64,000 bases of DNA from Schlegelella_A sp035995885 (GTDB taxonomy: Bacteria; Pseudomonadota; Gammaproteobacteria; Burkholderiales; Burkholderiaceae_C). The notes below the pieces were generated by a model, which was given only the letters and a program-made list of their open reading frames with translations, did no database searches and was not told the origin of the DNA. The stretch is taken from contig DASYKC010000014.1 of the NCBI GenBank assembly GCA_035995885.1, positions 1 through 64,000 on the forward strand. The letters are read 5' to 3'. A program made the translations under genes and the position numbers. Shown piece after piece: positions 42,283 through 50,603 of the stretch; the first letter of the stretch is position 1, and every line of letters begins with the position of its first letter.

Positions 42283-43557
42283 TCAGACATGGGCACACGC
42301 CGCCCGGCGCGCCCGCATCGCCTGCCGACCCGACGCGCCGAGACGGGCGACGGCGCGCTGCATCGTCAGCTGCAGGACGTCGCGCTGGGCGTGGCTGCCG
42401 CCGAGGCGGTGCGCCTGCGCCGGCAGGCTGGCGAGCAGCGTGATCGCGCGCAGGTCGTCGCGGCGGCCGAACGCAGCCAGCGCGCGGCAGGCGCTCAGGC
42501 CGAGCAGGCGCGTCGTCGCGCCGTGCCGGGTCGGCAGCGCATGCCGGAGCGCCAGCGCGCGCTCGAGGCGGTCGACGCGGCGCCAGTGGCGCGCGCCGAC
42601 GAAGGCGAGCATCGCGTGCAGGTCGTTGAAGCTGCAGTAGCCGTCGTCGAGGTGCGGCGCCCAGGCGTCGGCGAGCTCGACCCAGCGCGCGCCGGTGTCG
42701 CTGCCGCCGAGGTCGATGCGCCAGAGCAGCGCCGACGCGTCGATGAGGTCGGCGACCGCGTCGGAGCGGCCGGCGCGGATGCGCCGGTCGTAGAGATCGA
42801 GGGCGCGCGCCGGCCGGCCGAGCGCGAGCTGGAACAGGCCCATGTGCCACCAGCAATGCATCGCGACGACGGTGTCGGTGGCCCAGGCGTCGACGTGCGC
42901 GTCGAGCCAGCGCTCGCCGGCCTCGGCACGGCCGGTCATCTCGAAGACGTGGGCCATGACGTGGTGCGCGCGCGCGTCCGCGGGATCGAGCGCGAGTGCG
43001 GCGCGGGCGCTCGCCTCGGCATCGTCGTAGCGGCCGCTCTCCTCGAGGCCGAAGGCGTGCATGGCGAGGACGGCGTGATAGCCGGGCAGCTCGTTCGACC
43101 ACGCCGGCAGCACGGCGGCGACGCGCGCCTGCATGCAGACGACGTCGCCGCTCACGTAGTCGAGCGAGTGCACCGCCTGCAGCGCGAGCGCGTCGCGCGG
43201 CTCGACGCGCAGCAGCGCGCCGAGGACGGCGCGGGCGGCGTCGAGGTCGTCGTCGTCGAGGACGGCGGCGATCGCGGCCAGGTGCAGGCGCTCGCGCGCG
43301 TTCGCCGGCAACGACGCGGCGCGCTCGAGCACCGGCCGCGCCATCGCGACGCGGCGCGGGTCGCGGCTGCAGACGAGCAGGTACGCCTGCAGCACGTGCG
43401 CCATGACGAAGCCGGGCGCCTCGCGCAGCGCGAGCGCGAGCGGCGCCTCGGCGCCTTCGCGCCAGCCCTGCCAGGCGGCGAGCGCGCGCTCGAACGCGGC
43501 GAGCGCGCCCGGCGCGGCGCCCGAGACGAGACAGCCGCGATCGTCGATGCCGCTCAT
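42283..43557 (-). CDS. TPR-repeat protein of the TTC38-like type
   Basis: A 424-residue cytoplasmic protein of helical repeats. Residues about 115-215 show TPR-like pairs (LQAVHSLDYVSGDVVCMQAR, GYHAVLAMHAFGLEESGRYD, HHVMAHVFEMTGRAEAGERW). A His/Trp-rich centre follows (VVAMHCWWHMGLFQLALG), then CSFNDLHAMLAFVGA. The combination 'H-x-x-A-H-x-x-E' and 'H-x-x-W-H' is the TTC38 family pattern. The real start is the ATG at 43557, which overlaps the stop of the FAD oxidase (ATGA); the longer frame upstream is a shadow of that gene. Function unknown; coupling suggests it helps or acts with the oxidase. Confidence 0.78.
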   Translation of the reverse strand: MSGIDDRGCLVSGAAPGALAAFERALAAWQGWREGAEAPLALALREAPGFVMAHVLQAYLLVCSRDPRRVAMARPVLERAASLPANARERLHLAAIAAVLDDDDLDAARAVLGALLRVEPRDALALQAVHSLDYVSGDVVCMQARVAAVLPAWSNELPGYHAVLAMHAFGLEESGRYDDAEASARAALALDPADARAHHVMAHVFEMTGRAEAGERWLDAHVDAWATDTVVAMHCWWHMGLFQLALGRPARALDLYDRRIRAGRSDAVADLIDASALLWRIDLGGSDTGARWVELADAWAPHLDDGYCSFNDLHAMLAFVGARHWRRVDRLERALALRHALPTRHGATTRLLGLSACRALAAFGRRDDLRAITLLASLPAQAHRLGGSHAQRDVLQLTMQRAVARLGASGRQAMRARRAACAHV

Positions 43558-45002
43558 GGCGAGGACTGCGTCGATGGCGCCGGCGCCGGCGCGATGTTGA
43601 GGTTCATGCGAAAGAGGTTGTCCGGATCGAAGCGGCGCTTGAGCGCCTGCAGGCGCGGGTAGTTCCTGCCGTAGGCGGTCGCGACGCGCTCGCCTTCGTC
43701 CTCGGTCAGGAAGTTGACGTAGCCGCTGCCGGTCGCGTGCGGCGCCGCGGCGCTGAAGGCGGCGCGCGCCCAGGCGCGCACGCGCTCGTCGTCGCCCGGG
43801 TCGGACCAGCGGCCGTGCACGTTCATGATGAAGCTCGCGTCGCGGCCGACGAAGGCGGTCGCGTCGGGGGCGACGCGCGCCATCGCGCCGCCGAGCTGGG
43901 CGACGAAGATCTCGCATTCGCCGCCGGGCAGGCCGGCGGCGGCGGCGATCACCTCGTCGATCGCGGCATCGCTCAGGCGGCTGAAGTTGTTCGACTTCCA
44001 GTAGTTGCGGCCGCCCGGCGCGAGCAGCGGATCGAACGCGCCCTGGAATCCGGCGTACGTCGTCGGCGCGAGCGCGACCGCGATCGGCTCGCCGAAGCGC
44101 TCGATCGGCGCGACGGCGCGATGGCCCGCCTCGATGTCGCCGGCGTAGACGATCGGGAAGATCACGACCTCGGTGCCGTGCGCCGCGACCGGCAGGAACG
44201 GCAGCGGCGGCGCCTTGCGCAGGACCGTCCACACGCTCAGCTCGTCGGGCGCGGAAGCGCTGAAGTCGCGCCACGCGCGCAGCACCTGGCGCGCCTGCGC
44301 GATCGGATAGACGACGAAGCCGGCATAGACCTCGGGGCCGACCGGATGGAGCGCGAACTCGAACGAGGTGACGACGCCGAAGTTGCCGCCGCCGCCGCGC
44401 AGCGCCCAGAACAGGTCGGTCTCTTCGCGCGGCGACGCCGTGCGCAGCGATCCGTCGGCCATGACGACGCGCGCGCTCAGGAGGTTGTCGATCGTCAGGC
44501 CGTGGCGGCGCGTCAGCCAACCGAAACCGCCGCCGAGCGTGAGCCCGGCGACGCCGGTGGTCGAGTTGATGCCGAGCGGCGTCGCCAGGCCGTGCGCCTG
44601 CGCCGCGGCGTCGAAGTCCTTCAGCAGTGCGCCGGCGCCGACGCGCGCGGTGCGCCCGGCGACGTCGACGTCGACCGCGCGCAGGGCCGAGAGATCGATC
44701 ATCAGGCCGCCGTCGGCGACGGCGTTGCCGGCGATGTGATGGCCGCCGCCACGGACGCTGACGAGCATGCGGTGCGCGGCGGCGAAGCGCACCGCCGCCT
44801 GCACGTCGGCGTCGGTCAGGCAGCGCGCGATCGCCGCCGGGCGGCGGTCGACGGTGGCGTTCCAGACCTTGCGCGCGTCTTCGTAGCCGGCGTCGCCGGC
44901 GCGCAGGAGCCCGCCGCTGATCTGCGCGGCGAGCGCGTCGACGTCGGCAGAGGCGAGCTGGCGGACGTTCCGGTCGAGGGTGGAGTAGGTCAATGAGTTC
45001 AT
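43554..45002 (-). CDS. Berberine-bridge-type FAD-linked oxidase
   Basis: A 482-residue FAD_binding_4/BBE oxidase. The FAD-attaching histidine is in VSVRGGGHHIAGNAVADGG (about residues 94-112). The second conserved stretch, LTLGGGFGWLTRRHGLTIDN, lacks the Cys that some relatives use for a second covalent bond. The middle GGGGNFGVVTSFEF and the C-terminal BBE segment (YGRNYPRLQALKRRFDP) are typical. These enzymes oxidise sugars, alcohols or alkaloids with O2. GGAG lies 5 bases before the ATG at 45002. Translation is coupled to the TPR gene downstream. No signal peptide is seen, so it may be cytoplasmic. Confidence 0.88.
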   Translation of the reverse strand: MNSLTYSTLDRNVRQLASADVDALAAQISGGLLRAGDAGYEDARKVWNATVDRRPAAIARCLTDADVQAAVRFAAAHRMLVSVRGGGHHIAGNAVADGGLMIDLSALRAVDVDVAGRTARVGAGALLKDFDAAAQAHGLATPLGINSTTGVAGLTLGGGFGWLTRRHGLTIDNLLSARVVMADGSLRTASPREETDLFWALRGGGGNFGVVTSFEFALHPVGPEVYAGFVVYPIAQARQVLRAWRDFSASAPDELSVWTVLRKAPPLPFLPVAAHGTEVVIFPIVYAGDIEAGHRAVAPIERFGEPIAVALAPTTYAGFQGAFDPLLAPGGRNYWKSNNFSRLSDAAIDEVIAAAAGLPGGECEIFVAQLGGAMARVAPDATAFVGRDASFIMNVHGRWSDPGDDERVRAWARAAFSAAAPHATGSGYVNFLTEDEGERVATAYGRNYPRLQALKRRFDPDNLFRMNLNIAPAPAPSTQSSP

Positions 45003-45313
45003 GAGGGCTCCGCGGATTCGCAATGAGTGAGGGAAGCGCCGTGCGACGGGGTCGCGACGGAGCTCGATTCTTCGGTGGGCCACCCGCGCGCGCCTGGCTG
45101 GGCGTCGTCGTTGCTTGCCCGCGCGTCCGCGTTTGCCGCCACGGCATTCGCCGCTTGACCGAGCGTCCGGCGGCGTTGACCGAAACGCCGCGTTGCGTGT
45201 ATCCAACTGCACAGCGGCCTGCCGTGCGGATCTTCACGTCGCGTGCGTGCGGCGACGCGCACGGCCGCATGCAGCTTCCTACGATGCGGCTCCCTTCGAC
45301 TGGAGACAACGCC
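45003..45313. promoter_or_regulatory. Divergent gap between the FAD oxidase and the Mrr-type nuclease; weak promoter candidate
   Basis: About 310 bases with no convincing gene. On the plus strand, TTGACC (45176-45181) and TATCCA (45200-45205) are 18 bases apart, a weak sigma-70-like pair aimed at the nuclease gene 109 bases on. Another TTGACC lies at 45155. The rest is GC-rich with no repeat or hairpin I would call. Confidence 0.3.
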
Positions 45314-46054
45314 ATGCCCTGGCGCAACGGCCCGCACGCGCGGGCACCCGGCGGCGACGCCGACCGAGATCGCCTGCCGCGCGCGATCGCCGCCCGCCTC
45401 GCGCGCGCCGGCCGGATCGCCGAAGTGCCGGCGGCGATCGCCGCCGCGGCGGCAGCGAACCAGCCGCGCCACGCGCCGGCGCAAGCGGCGCCGGACCGCT
45501 GGTCGCGCGAGGTCTTCGAGCTGATCGAATGGCGCCGCTTCGAGGCCGTCGTCGAGGCGCTCTTCGCGCAGGCGGGATTCGAGACGCGCTCGCAGACGCA
45601 CGGCGCCGACGGCGGCGTCGACATCTGGCTCTATTCGGTCAACCACGCCGACGGCGACGCGCCGGTCAGCATCGTCCAGTGCAAGCAGTGGATGCGCCAG
45701 AAGGTTGGCGTGCGCGAAGTGCGCGAGCTGCGCGGCGTGATGGCGCAGCACGGCATCGCCCGCGGCCAGTTCGTCACGACCTCCGACTTCAGCGCCGATG
45801 CGCGCGAGTTCGCCGACGGCAACGGCATCGGCCTGCACGACATCGACGGCCTTCTCCGCCTGATCGCGACGCGGCATCCGCAGCAGCAGGAAGCGCTGCT
45901 GCGCGTCGCCTTCGAAGGCGAGTGGTGGCGGCCGACCTGCGCGAGCTGCGGCATCAAGCTCGTCGAGCGCACGGCGCGGCAGAGCGGACGCGCGTTCTGG
46001 GGCTGCGAGAACTTCGCGCGCGGCTGCAAGACGCAGATGGCGATCCGCTTCTAG
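45314..46054 (+). CDS. Mrr-type restriction endonuclease with C-terminal zinc ribbon
   Basis: A 246-residue protein. The Mrr/HJC-like nuclease fold starts near residue 55 (REVFELIEWRRFEAVVEALF). It has the catalytic pattern GADGGVDIWLY (Asp) followed by IVQCKQW (Gln-x-Lys) and later RGVMAQHGIARGQFVTTSDF. The C-terminus has CASCGIKLVER and FWGCENFARGCKTQM, a four-Cys topoisomerase-type DNA-binding zinc ribbon. Family members cut modified or foreign DNA or act in DNA repair. No methyltransferase gene is near, so a classical restriction-modification pair is unlikely; modified-DNA restriction fits better. GGAGAC lies before the ATG at 45314. Confidence 0.88.
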   Translation: MPWRNGPHARAPGGDADRDRLPRAIAARLARAGRIAEVPAAIAAAAAANQPRHAPAQAAPDRWSREVFELIEWRRFEAVVEALFAQAGFETRSQTHGADGGVDIWLYSVNHADGDAPVSIVQCKQWMRQKVGVREVRELRGVMAQHGIARGQFVTTSDFSADAREFADGNGIGLHDIDGLLRLIATRHPQQQEALLRVAFEGEWWRPTCASCGIKLVERTARQSGRAFWGCENFARGCKTQMAIRF

Positions 46055-46088
46055 CCACGCCGATGCCTGCCGCGCGCGGCGGCGACGC

Positions 46089-46277
46089 TCAGTTGAAGGC
46101 GACCGTCACGTAGGCGAAGGTTCCGTCGCTGACGGTCGCGATCGAGACCGACGGCGACGCACCCGACGGCGCCGCCGACACGACGGCGGGAACGACGATG
46201 GTCGCGCTTGCGGTCGCGCGCGCAGCGAGCGCCGGCGCGCCGATGGCGAGCAATGCGAACAGGACGAGGGTCTTCAC
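46089..46277 (-). CDS. Very small secreted protein, unknown function
   Basis: A 62-residue protein: signal peptide MKTLVLFALLAIGAPALA, then a 44-residue mature part of small residues (ATASATIVVPAVVSAAPSG, ending YVTVAFN). The alternating Val/Ser/Thr pattern suggests two or three beta strands. It lies 156 bases downstream of the PEP-CTERM gene on the same strand and may share its transcript. I know no family. The signal peptide is what makes it credible. Confidence 0.5.
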   Translation of the reverse strand: MKTLVLFALLAIGAPALAARATASATIVVPAVVSAAPSGASPSVSIATVSDGTFAYVTVAFN

Positions 46278-46433
46278 GTGGGCGCCGCGATCGGGTCGGT
46301 GGCGCCGACCCGTCGCTGCGAGTCGGCGTCCGATTGAACGCCGCTGTCTCGCCCCTGCCTACCCCGGAGTCACGGGGTCGCTCGCCCTCCGCCAGCTCGC
46401 CCGATGGTGTCGCGGCGGTCTCGCCCGCTCGCT

Positions 46434-47483
46434 CTATGTCGCGCCGGTCGTGCCCCGGCGCCGGCGCCACGCGGCGAGCATGCCGGCCAGTCCCGTCGCC
46501 AGCAGCGCGGCCGTCGTCGGCTCCGGCACCGCAGCGATCTGAACGCCGTTGGCACCGTAGAACGTTCCCGAGCCGGAGACGATCGAGAAGTCGTCGATCG
46601 GCCGGCCGGCAGCGTCGAAGATGTCGATGCCGGTGAGGAGCGCCGTCGAAGCGAAGCTGCTGTCCGCCGAGCCGAGGCGAGGGATCGCGTATGCGAACAC
46701 GCCGAAGGTCAGCTCGAACGGCGTGCCGAAGACGACGTCGAGCGCGACCGTGTCGAAGACGCCGGCGCCGCTGATCGACGTCGGCGTGACGGTGTAGCCG
46801 GCCCGGCCGCTGCCGGTCTGCGGTGCGAACGTCGCGGTGCCGGCCTGGATCGACGCCGTCATCAGCGTGAACACCGGCCCGCTGTCCTTGCGGTAGTTGG
46901 CGAAGATCGCGGCCGCGCCCGGGCCGCTCACCGCGAGCGAGCCGTCGATCGTGAAATGGAGGACGGCCGAGCCGTGCTGGCCGTTTCGCACCGCGTCCGG
47001 CACCGTCATGCTGTCGCTGAAGAGCGCCGCCGCCTCGAAGCCGGCGACGGTGTTCGCGTCGCCGAAGCTGACCATGCTGCCCGAGCCCGCGGCGCCGACC
47101 TTGCCGTAGATCGCGTTGGCCGACGACGATCCGTTCGCCGACCAGGGACCGAATGTGCCGACGCCGGCACCGCTCGCCGATGCGGCGTCGAGCAATGGCC
47201 CGGTCGCCGCCGTCTTGCCGCGCTCGACCCCCGGCAGACCACCGACGGGCAGCCCGTTCGACGGCAAACCGACGCCGTTGCCGCCGAAGAAATCGACGAT
47301 GAGCTGCGGCGCTCGATACGTCGGATAGCCCGACTGCCCGGCGACGTCGACGACCAGGGTCTCGAGCTGCGCCGCGCCGGCCGAAGCGGCCGCGAGGGCG
47401 AGAGCGAGGGCGACGCCGGACGAGAGCGTCGTGCTGCGTCGGTTGGCTCGCGGCGAAGTCGCGTGGTGGTCTCGATCGTTCAA
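46434..47483 (-). CDS. PEP-CTERM-anchored secreted protein
   Basis: A 349-residue exported protein. Signal peptide: GVALALALAAASAGAA. The mature part is Gly/Ser/Ala-rich with beta character (FFGGNGVGLPSNGLPVGG, SAVLHFTIDGSLAVSGPG). It ends with the sorting signal VPEPTTAALLATGLAGMLAA followed by WRRRRG, i.e. PEP box, hydrophobic helix and basic tail. Exosortase recognises this signal and releases the protein to the surface or biofilm matrix; no exosortase gene lies in this window. The preferred start is TTG at 47483 (GGGAGC upstream), because in-frame ATGs further up lie far from the signal peptide. Confidence 0.85.
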   Translation of the reverse strand: MNDRDHHATSPRANRRSTTLSSGVALALALAAASAGAAQLETLVVDVAGQSGYPTYRAPQLIVDFFGGNGVGLPSNGLPVGGLPGVERGKTAATGPLLDAASASGAGVGTFGPWSANGSSSANAIYGKVGAAGSGSMVSFGDANTVAGFEAAALFSDSMTVPDAVRNGQHGSAVLHFTIDGSLAVSGPGAAAIFANYRKDSGPVFTLMTASIQAGTATFAPQTGSGRAGYTVTPTSISGAGVFDTVALDVVFGTPFELTFGVFAYAIPRLGSADSSFASTALLTGIDIFDAAGRPIDDFSIVSGSGTFYGANGVQIAAVPEPTTAALLATGLAGMLAAWRRRRGTTGAT

Positions 47484-47794
47484 GCGATGCTCCCGATGTG
47501 GCGGTGAAGAACGGCCGAAGCGAGGGTGCGACGGGCCGTGACAAGCCTGCCGTCGGAATGTGGCACAGGTCGCGCGATCCGTCGTCCTCTTCCGGGATGA
47601 CGAGCCCGCGTCGATCGCCGGCGCGGCCAGCACGGCCTCGCGGCGACGCTGTCGTTTGCGCAGGATCGACCGGTCGGGACGCAGGAATCGGAAAGATGGC
47701 CCGATCGTCCGGGAACACCATGGACCGACGGCGCCCGATTCGATCGGCGTCGACGTTGGCGACACCGCATCAAGGCGCGAAGGGCCCGGCTGCC
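47484..47794. other. Divergent gap, no gene seen
   Basis: About 310 bases between the PEP-CTERM gene and the host-attachment-family gene. Frames through it are extensions of the flanking genes with noisy, Arg-rich composition. It must contain both promoters; I could not place -35/-10 elements reliably. Confidence 0.4.
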
Positions 47795-48217
47795 ATGGAA
47801 TTTCCGATCTGGTTCGTCGTCGTCGACGCCGATCGCGCCCGCATCCTCGAGCTGCCCGAGGCCGGCGCCGAGCCGCGGCCGGTCGACGTGCTCACCGATC
47901 CGCTCGCCGTCGCCGTCGCGCCGCTGAGCGATGCCGAGGCGAAGCGCTTCGCGAGCCACATCGCCGACTACCTCGAGCGCGCCTACGACGAGGCCCGCTT
48001 CGAGGCGCTGCGGATCGCCGCCGCGCCGCGCTTTCTCGAGCGGCTCCATGCCGAGATCGACAAGCACATCGACCTGCACCGCGCCGAGCTCGACTGGCTC
48101 GCCAAGGACCTGTCCGCGCTCGAGCCGAAGGAAGCGATTAGGCAGATGCGCCCGGGCCCGAACGGGCAGCGCCGGCCGGCGGCCGCCGGCCCCCTCAGGA
48201 AAGGATCCGGACCATGA
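47795..48217 (+). CDS. Host-attachment-family protein
   Basis: A 140-residue cytoplasmic protein. The start FPIWFVVVDADRARILELPE and the later FASHIADYLERAYDEARFEA, LRIAAAPRFLERLHAEIDKH and WLAKDLSALEPKEAIRQM match the 'host attachment protein' family (first named from plant-associated bacteria and related to the baeRF/eRF1-like fold). The usual middle segment of that family, with HPEARQH-like residues, is shortened here. The molecular role is unknown; some relatives are linked to stress responses and translation. The ATG at 47795 was chosen because it begins the conserved strand. It overlaps the next gene by four bases. Confidence 0.75.
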   Translation: MEFPIWFVVVDADRARILELPEAGAEPRPVDVLTDPLAVAVAPLSDAEAKRFASHIADYLERAYDEARFEALRIAAAPRFLERLHAEIDKHIDLHRAELDWLAKDLSALEPKEAIRQMRPGPNGQRRPAAAGPLRKGSGP

Positions 48218-48708
48218 ACGACCTCTTCGCGGCTTCGCGCCGCGCCCGCCTCATCGCCGCCTGGCTCGTTGCATTCGCGGTCGCGGCGTGCACGGTCGCC
48301 GGCACGGGCAGCGGCACGGTCGCGCCCGGCAGCGCGCCGGTCACGTTCAGCTGGCAAAGCAAGGACGGCGGAACCACCGGGACGATGACCGCCCGACTGC
48401 CCGACGGCCGCAGCTTCAGCGGTCCCTTCACGCAGGTGACGAGCACGGCGCGCATCGACGACCTGCGGCCGTTCTGGGTCGGCTGGCATCCGGGCTGGAC
48501 CGACTGGGCCTGGGGGCCGCCGGGGCCCGACTTCATCACCGTCTACAGCGGTCGCGTCATCGCCAACCTGCAGGGGCCCGACGGCAGCTACATGCGCTGC
48601 CGCTTCCAGCTCGACAAGCCGGCGGCGGGGATGAGCGGCGGCGGCCAGGGCCAGTGCACCCTGACCGACGGCCGCATGGTCGACGCGGTGTTCCCGCCGA
48701 GCTCGTGA
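48214..48708 (+). CDS. Small lipoprotein, unknown function
   Basis: A 164-residue lipoprotein (VAFAVAAC, Cys26). The mature part has TFSWQSKDGGTTGTMTARLP, a Trp-rich FWVGWHPGWTDWAWGPP, and two cysteines (MRCRFQLD and GQCTLTDG) that could pair. The C-terminal GQCTLTDGRMVDAVFPP resembles the end of small outer-membrane lipoproteins in which a Gly-Cys strand closes a beta sandwich. Its ATG overlaps the stop of the host-attachment gene (ATGA). It is convergent with the universal stress gene. Confidence 0.65.
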   Translation: MNDLFAASRRARLIAAWLVAFAVAACTVAGTGSGTVAPGSAPVTFSWQSKDGGTTGTMTARLPDGRSFSGPFTQVTSTARIDDLRPFWVGWHPGWTDWAWGPPGPDFITVYSGRVIANLQGPDGSYMRCRFQLDKPAAGMSGGGQGQCTLTDGRMVDAVFPPSS

Positions 48709-48724
48709 CTTGCGCCGGCGGCTT

Positions 48725-49549
48725 TCAGTGCGCCATCAGCACCGGGCAGGTCATCGACTCGAGGATCACGCGGGTGACGCCGCCCAGCACGAGCTCGCGC
48801 AGTCGGCTGTGGCCGTAGCAGCCCATGACGAGCAGGTCGGCGCCTTCGTCGGCGACGCGCGACAGGAGCAGCTCGCCGAGGTCGTCGGGGACTTCGGCGT
48901 AGCGCCGCACCTCGGCGTCGATGCCGTGCCAGCCCAGGTAGCGGCGGATGCCGTACGTGAGCTCGGCCGGCGCCGGCTCGGCGCCGCTCCACGACAGCAC
49001 CTGCACCTTCTTCGCCTGCTGCAGCAGCGGGATCGCGCAGGCGACGGCGCGGGCGCATTCGCGCGTCGGCTTCCAGGCGATGAGCACATCGGTCGCGACG
49101 GTCTCGAACTCGCCTGCGTAGGGAACGATCAGCGCCGGCTTGCCCGAGTCGAGCAGCACGTCCGAGACGAAGCCCGGCGGCACGTCGACGGCGAGGAGAT
49201 CGTCGCGCTTCTGCTGGCCGAGGACCATCAGGTCGAAGTACAGCGCCGCTTCGACGAAGCCGTGCACCGGCGTGTCGCCCACGACCTCGTCCCAGGCCAT
49301 CGGCGGGCTGCCTTCGGCGAGGACGTCGTCGAAGAGCGCGCGCGCCGCGGTACGGCGGTCCGACTCGATCTGCGTGATCAGCGTCGGCGGCACGGTCTCG
49401 ACCGCCGGCATGAGCGGCGGCTCGAGCGCGAGCAGCGCGCACACCATCTCGGCACCTTGCCGGCGCGCGAGCTCGCGCGCGATCGCGAGCCGCATCGCGC
49501 TGCGCGGCGAGGCATCCATGTGGACGAGGATCGACTGGATCGAGCTCAT
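48725..49549 (-). CDS. Tandem-domain universal stress protein
   Basis: A 274-residue protein with two UspA domains. The first starts at SSIQSILVHMDASPRSAMRL and is degenerate. The second (about 150-274) begins VATDVLIAWKPTRECARAVA and ends with the ATP-binding signature LLVMGCYGHSRLRELVLGGV followed by TCPVLMAH. In the first domain the equivalent reads LMVLGQQKRDD, so only the second probably binds ATP. The ATG at 49549 is used; the frame before it is low-complexity. It may be induced with the stress genes further downstream, but no regulator site was seen. Confidence 0.9.
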   Translation of the reverse strand: MSSIQSILVHMDASPRSAMRLAIARELARRQGAEMVCALLALEPPLMPAVETVPPTLITQIESDRRTAARALFDDVLAEGSPPMAWDEVVGDTPVHGFVEAALYFDLMVLGQQKRDDLLAVDVPPGFVSDVLLDSGKPALIVPYAGEFETVATDVLIAWKPTRECARAVACAIPLLQQAKKVQVLSWSGAEPAPAELTYGIRRYLGWHGIDAEVRRYAEVPDDLGELLLSRVADEGADLLVMGCYGHSRLRELVLGGVTRVILESMTCPVLMAH

Positions 49550-49877
49550 GGCGAAGGCCTCCAGGGGTGGCGGGCGGCGAACATCGCCGCGGCGACGGCC
49601 GTGGCGCTGCATCGACACGACGCCCCCACGATAGGAAGCGACCCGCCGTCCGTCTGGCCGGTTCCTGCGAATCGTCGCCGTGGCTTGCGCGGCTTCGTCG
49701 TTCCGCGGCGCACGAATCGGACGGATCGCGCCGACCTGCGCGCGGCCGGCACGGCCTGCGCCGACGCGGCGGTCGAGGAAGCGCCGGCGCGCGGCGGGAA
49801 CGCCGCTCGCCAAGTGTCGACATCTCCGGCCCTTTGATCGTCGCCGTCATGCACACCGACCCCAACGTCGTCCTCGG
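49550..49877. other. Divergent gap, no gene seen
   Basis: About 330 bases between the universal stress gene and the DksA/TraR-like gene. Composition is Arg/Ala-type noise in all frames. The sequence just before the DksA-like ATG (cgtcctcgg) has no good Shine-Dalgarno. The short less GC-rich part near 49810-49870 may hold that gene's promoter. Confidence 0.4.
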
Positions 49878-50273
49878 ATGAGCCCCTTGAGCGAAGCGCA
49901 GTTGGCGCAGATCCGCGAGCTGCTGGCCCGGCGCGAGGCCGAGCTGGGCGAGGAAGTGCGCGCCGTCAAGGCGGACGAGACCGAGGTGCAGGGACAAGGG
50001 CCGCCGCGCGAGCCCAGGGACGACGCCGACGTCGGCGACGACGCCGTCCTCACCGGCCTCGATCACGTCCAGCTGCAGCGCGACCAGGAAGAGCTGGTCG
50101 ACATCGATGCCGCGCGCGAGCGCATGCGCGCCGGCACCTACGGCCTCTGCATCGAGTGCGGCGAGCCGATTCCGCTGGCGCGCCTGCTCGTCAAGCCGAC
50201 GGCCAAGTACTGCCTTCTGCACCAGGCCGAATGGGAGCGCAGGCACCCGGCCGCGCCGCGGTTCCGGGCCTGA
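49878..50273 (+). CDS. DksA/TraR-family zinc-finger protein
   Basis: A 131-residue protein. The N-terminal half is a charged helical hairpin (SEAQLAQIRELLARREAELG) with acidic GDDAVLTGLDHVQLQRDQEE. The C-terminal half is the zinc finger GTYGLCIECGEPIPLARLLV to KYCLLHQAEWERR. In the standard finger the last ligand is Cys (C-x2-C...C-x2-C); here it is His (CLLH). Family members bind RNA polymerase in the secondary channel and adjust transcription, as DksA does with ppGpp. The Asp pair at the hairpin tip of DksA cannot be placed with certainty here. Confidence 0.85.
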   Translation: MSPLSEAQLAQIRELLARREAELGEEVRAVKADETEVQGQGPPREPRDDADVGDDAVLTGLDHVQLQRDQEELVDIDAARERMRAGTYGLCIECGEPIPLARLLVKPTAKYCLLHQAEWERRHPAAPRFRA

Positions 50274-50305
50274 CGCGGCGCGGTGCGCGCCGACGGCTCA
50301 CTGCG

Positions 50306-50569
50306 TCACGATCCGCCGTCGCCGCGACGACCCCGGCGCTGCTTCTGCAGCGCTTCGCGCCTCCCCTGTTCGTAGGCGCGCTTGGCCTCGAGCAGGCAGG
50401 TGCGGCGATCCTCTGGAACGGCATGCGAGTTGCACGCCTCGACGTCGTGCTGGTACATCGCCTTGGCCTCGGCCAGGCTGGTCACGCCAAGCTCGCCGCC
50501 GCGAACGGCCGGAGGCAGCGCCGCGATCGCGACCGCCGCCGACACGAGAAGACGTTGCGCGTTGTTCAT
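50306..50569 (-). CDS. Small secreted protein, conserved-looking
   Basis: An 87-residue exported protein with signal peptide (MNNAQRLLVSAAVAIAALPP). The mature part YQHDVEACNSHAVPEDRRTC then LLEAKRAYEQGRREAL looks like a two-helix domain with a disulfide between the two cysteines. Similar short proteins with an A-C-x7-10-C pattern and a Lys/Arg tail are common in Burkholderiales as hypothetical proteins. It lies 34 bases after the CHRD gene on the same strand, so they may be co-transcribed. Confidence 0.6.
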   Translation of the reverse strand: MNNAQRLLVSAAVAIAALPPAVRGGELGVTSLAEAKAMYQHDVEACNSHAVPEDRRTCLLEAKRAYEQGRREALQKQRRGRRGDGGS

Positions 50570-50603
50570 GATGGGCTCCTTGTTCAGCGTGGCGGTGGCC
50601 CGC

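Noticed and set aside
41907..42296. A minus-strand frame with a possible membrane helix (SLGVVIAVAALATLSALTVV) before the kinase
   Set aside because: It overlaps the kinase start in another frame, has Arg-rich flanks and no Shine-Dalgarno; the hydrophobic stretch alone is not enough in Ala/Val-rich DNA.
45314..46054. A defence island around the Mrr-type nuclease
   Set aside because: The flanking genes are an oxidase, a small secreted protein and a PEP-CTERM protein; no other defence gene, integrase or tRNA is nearby.
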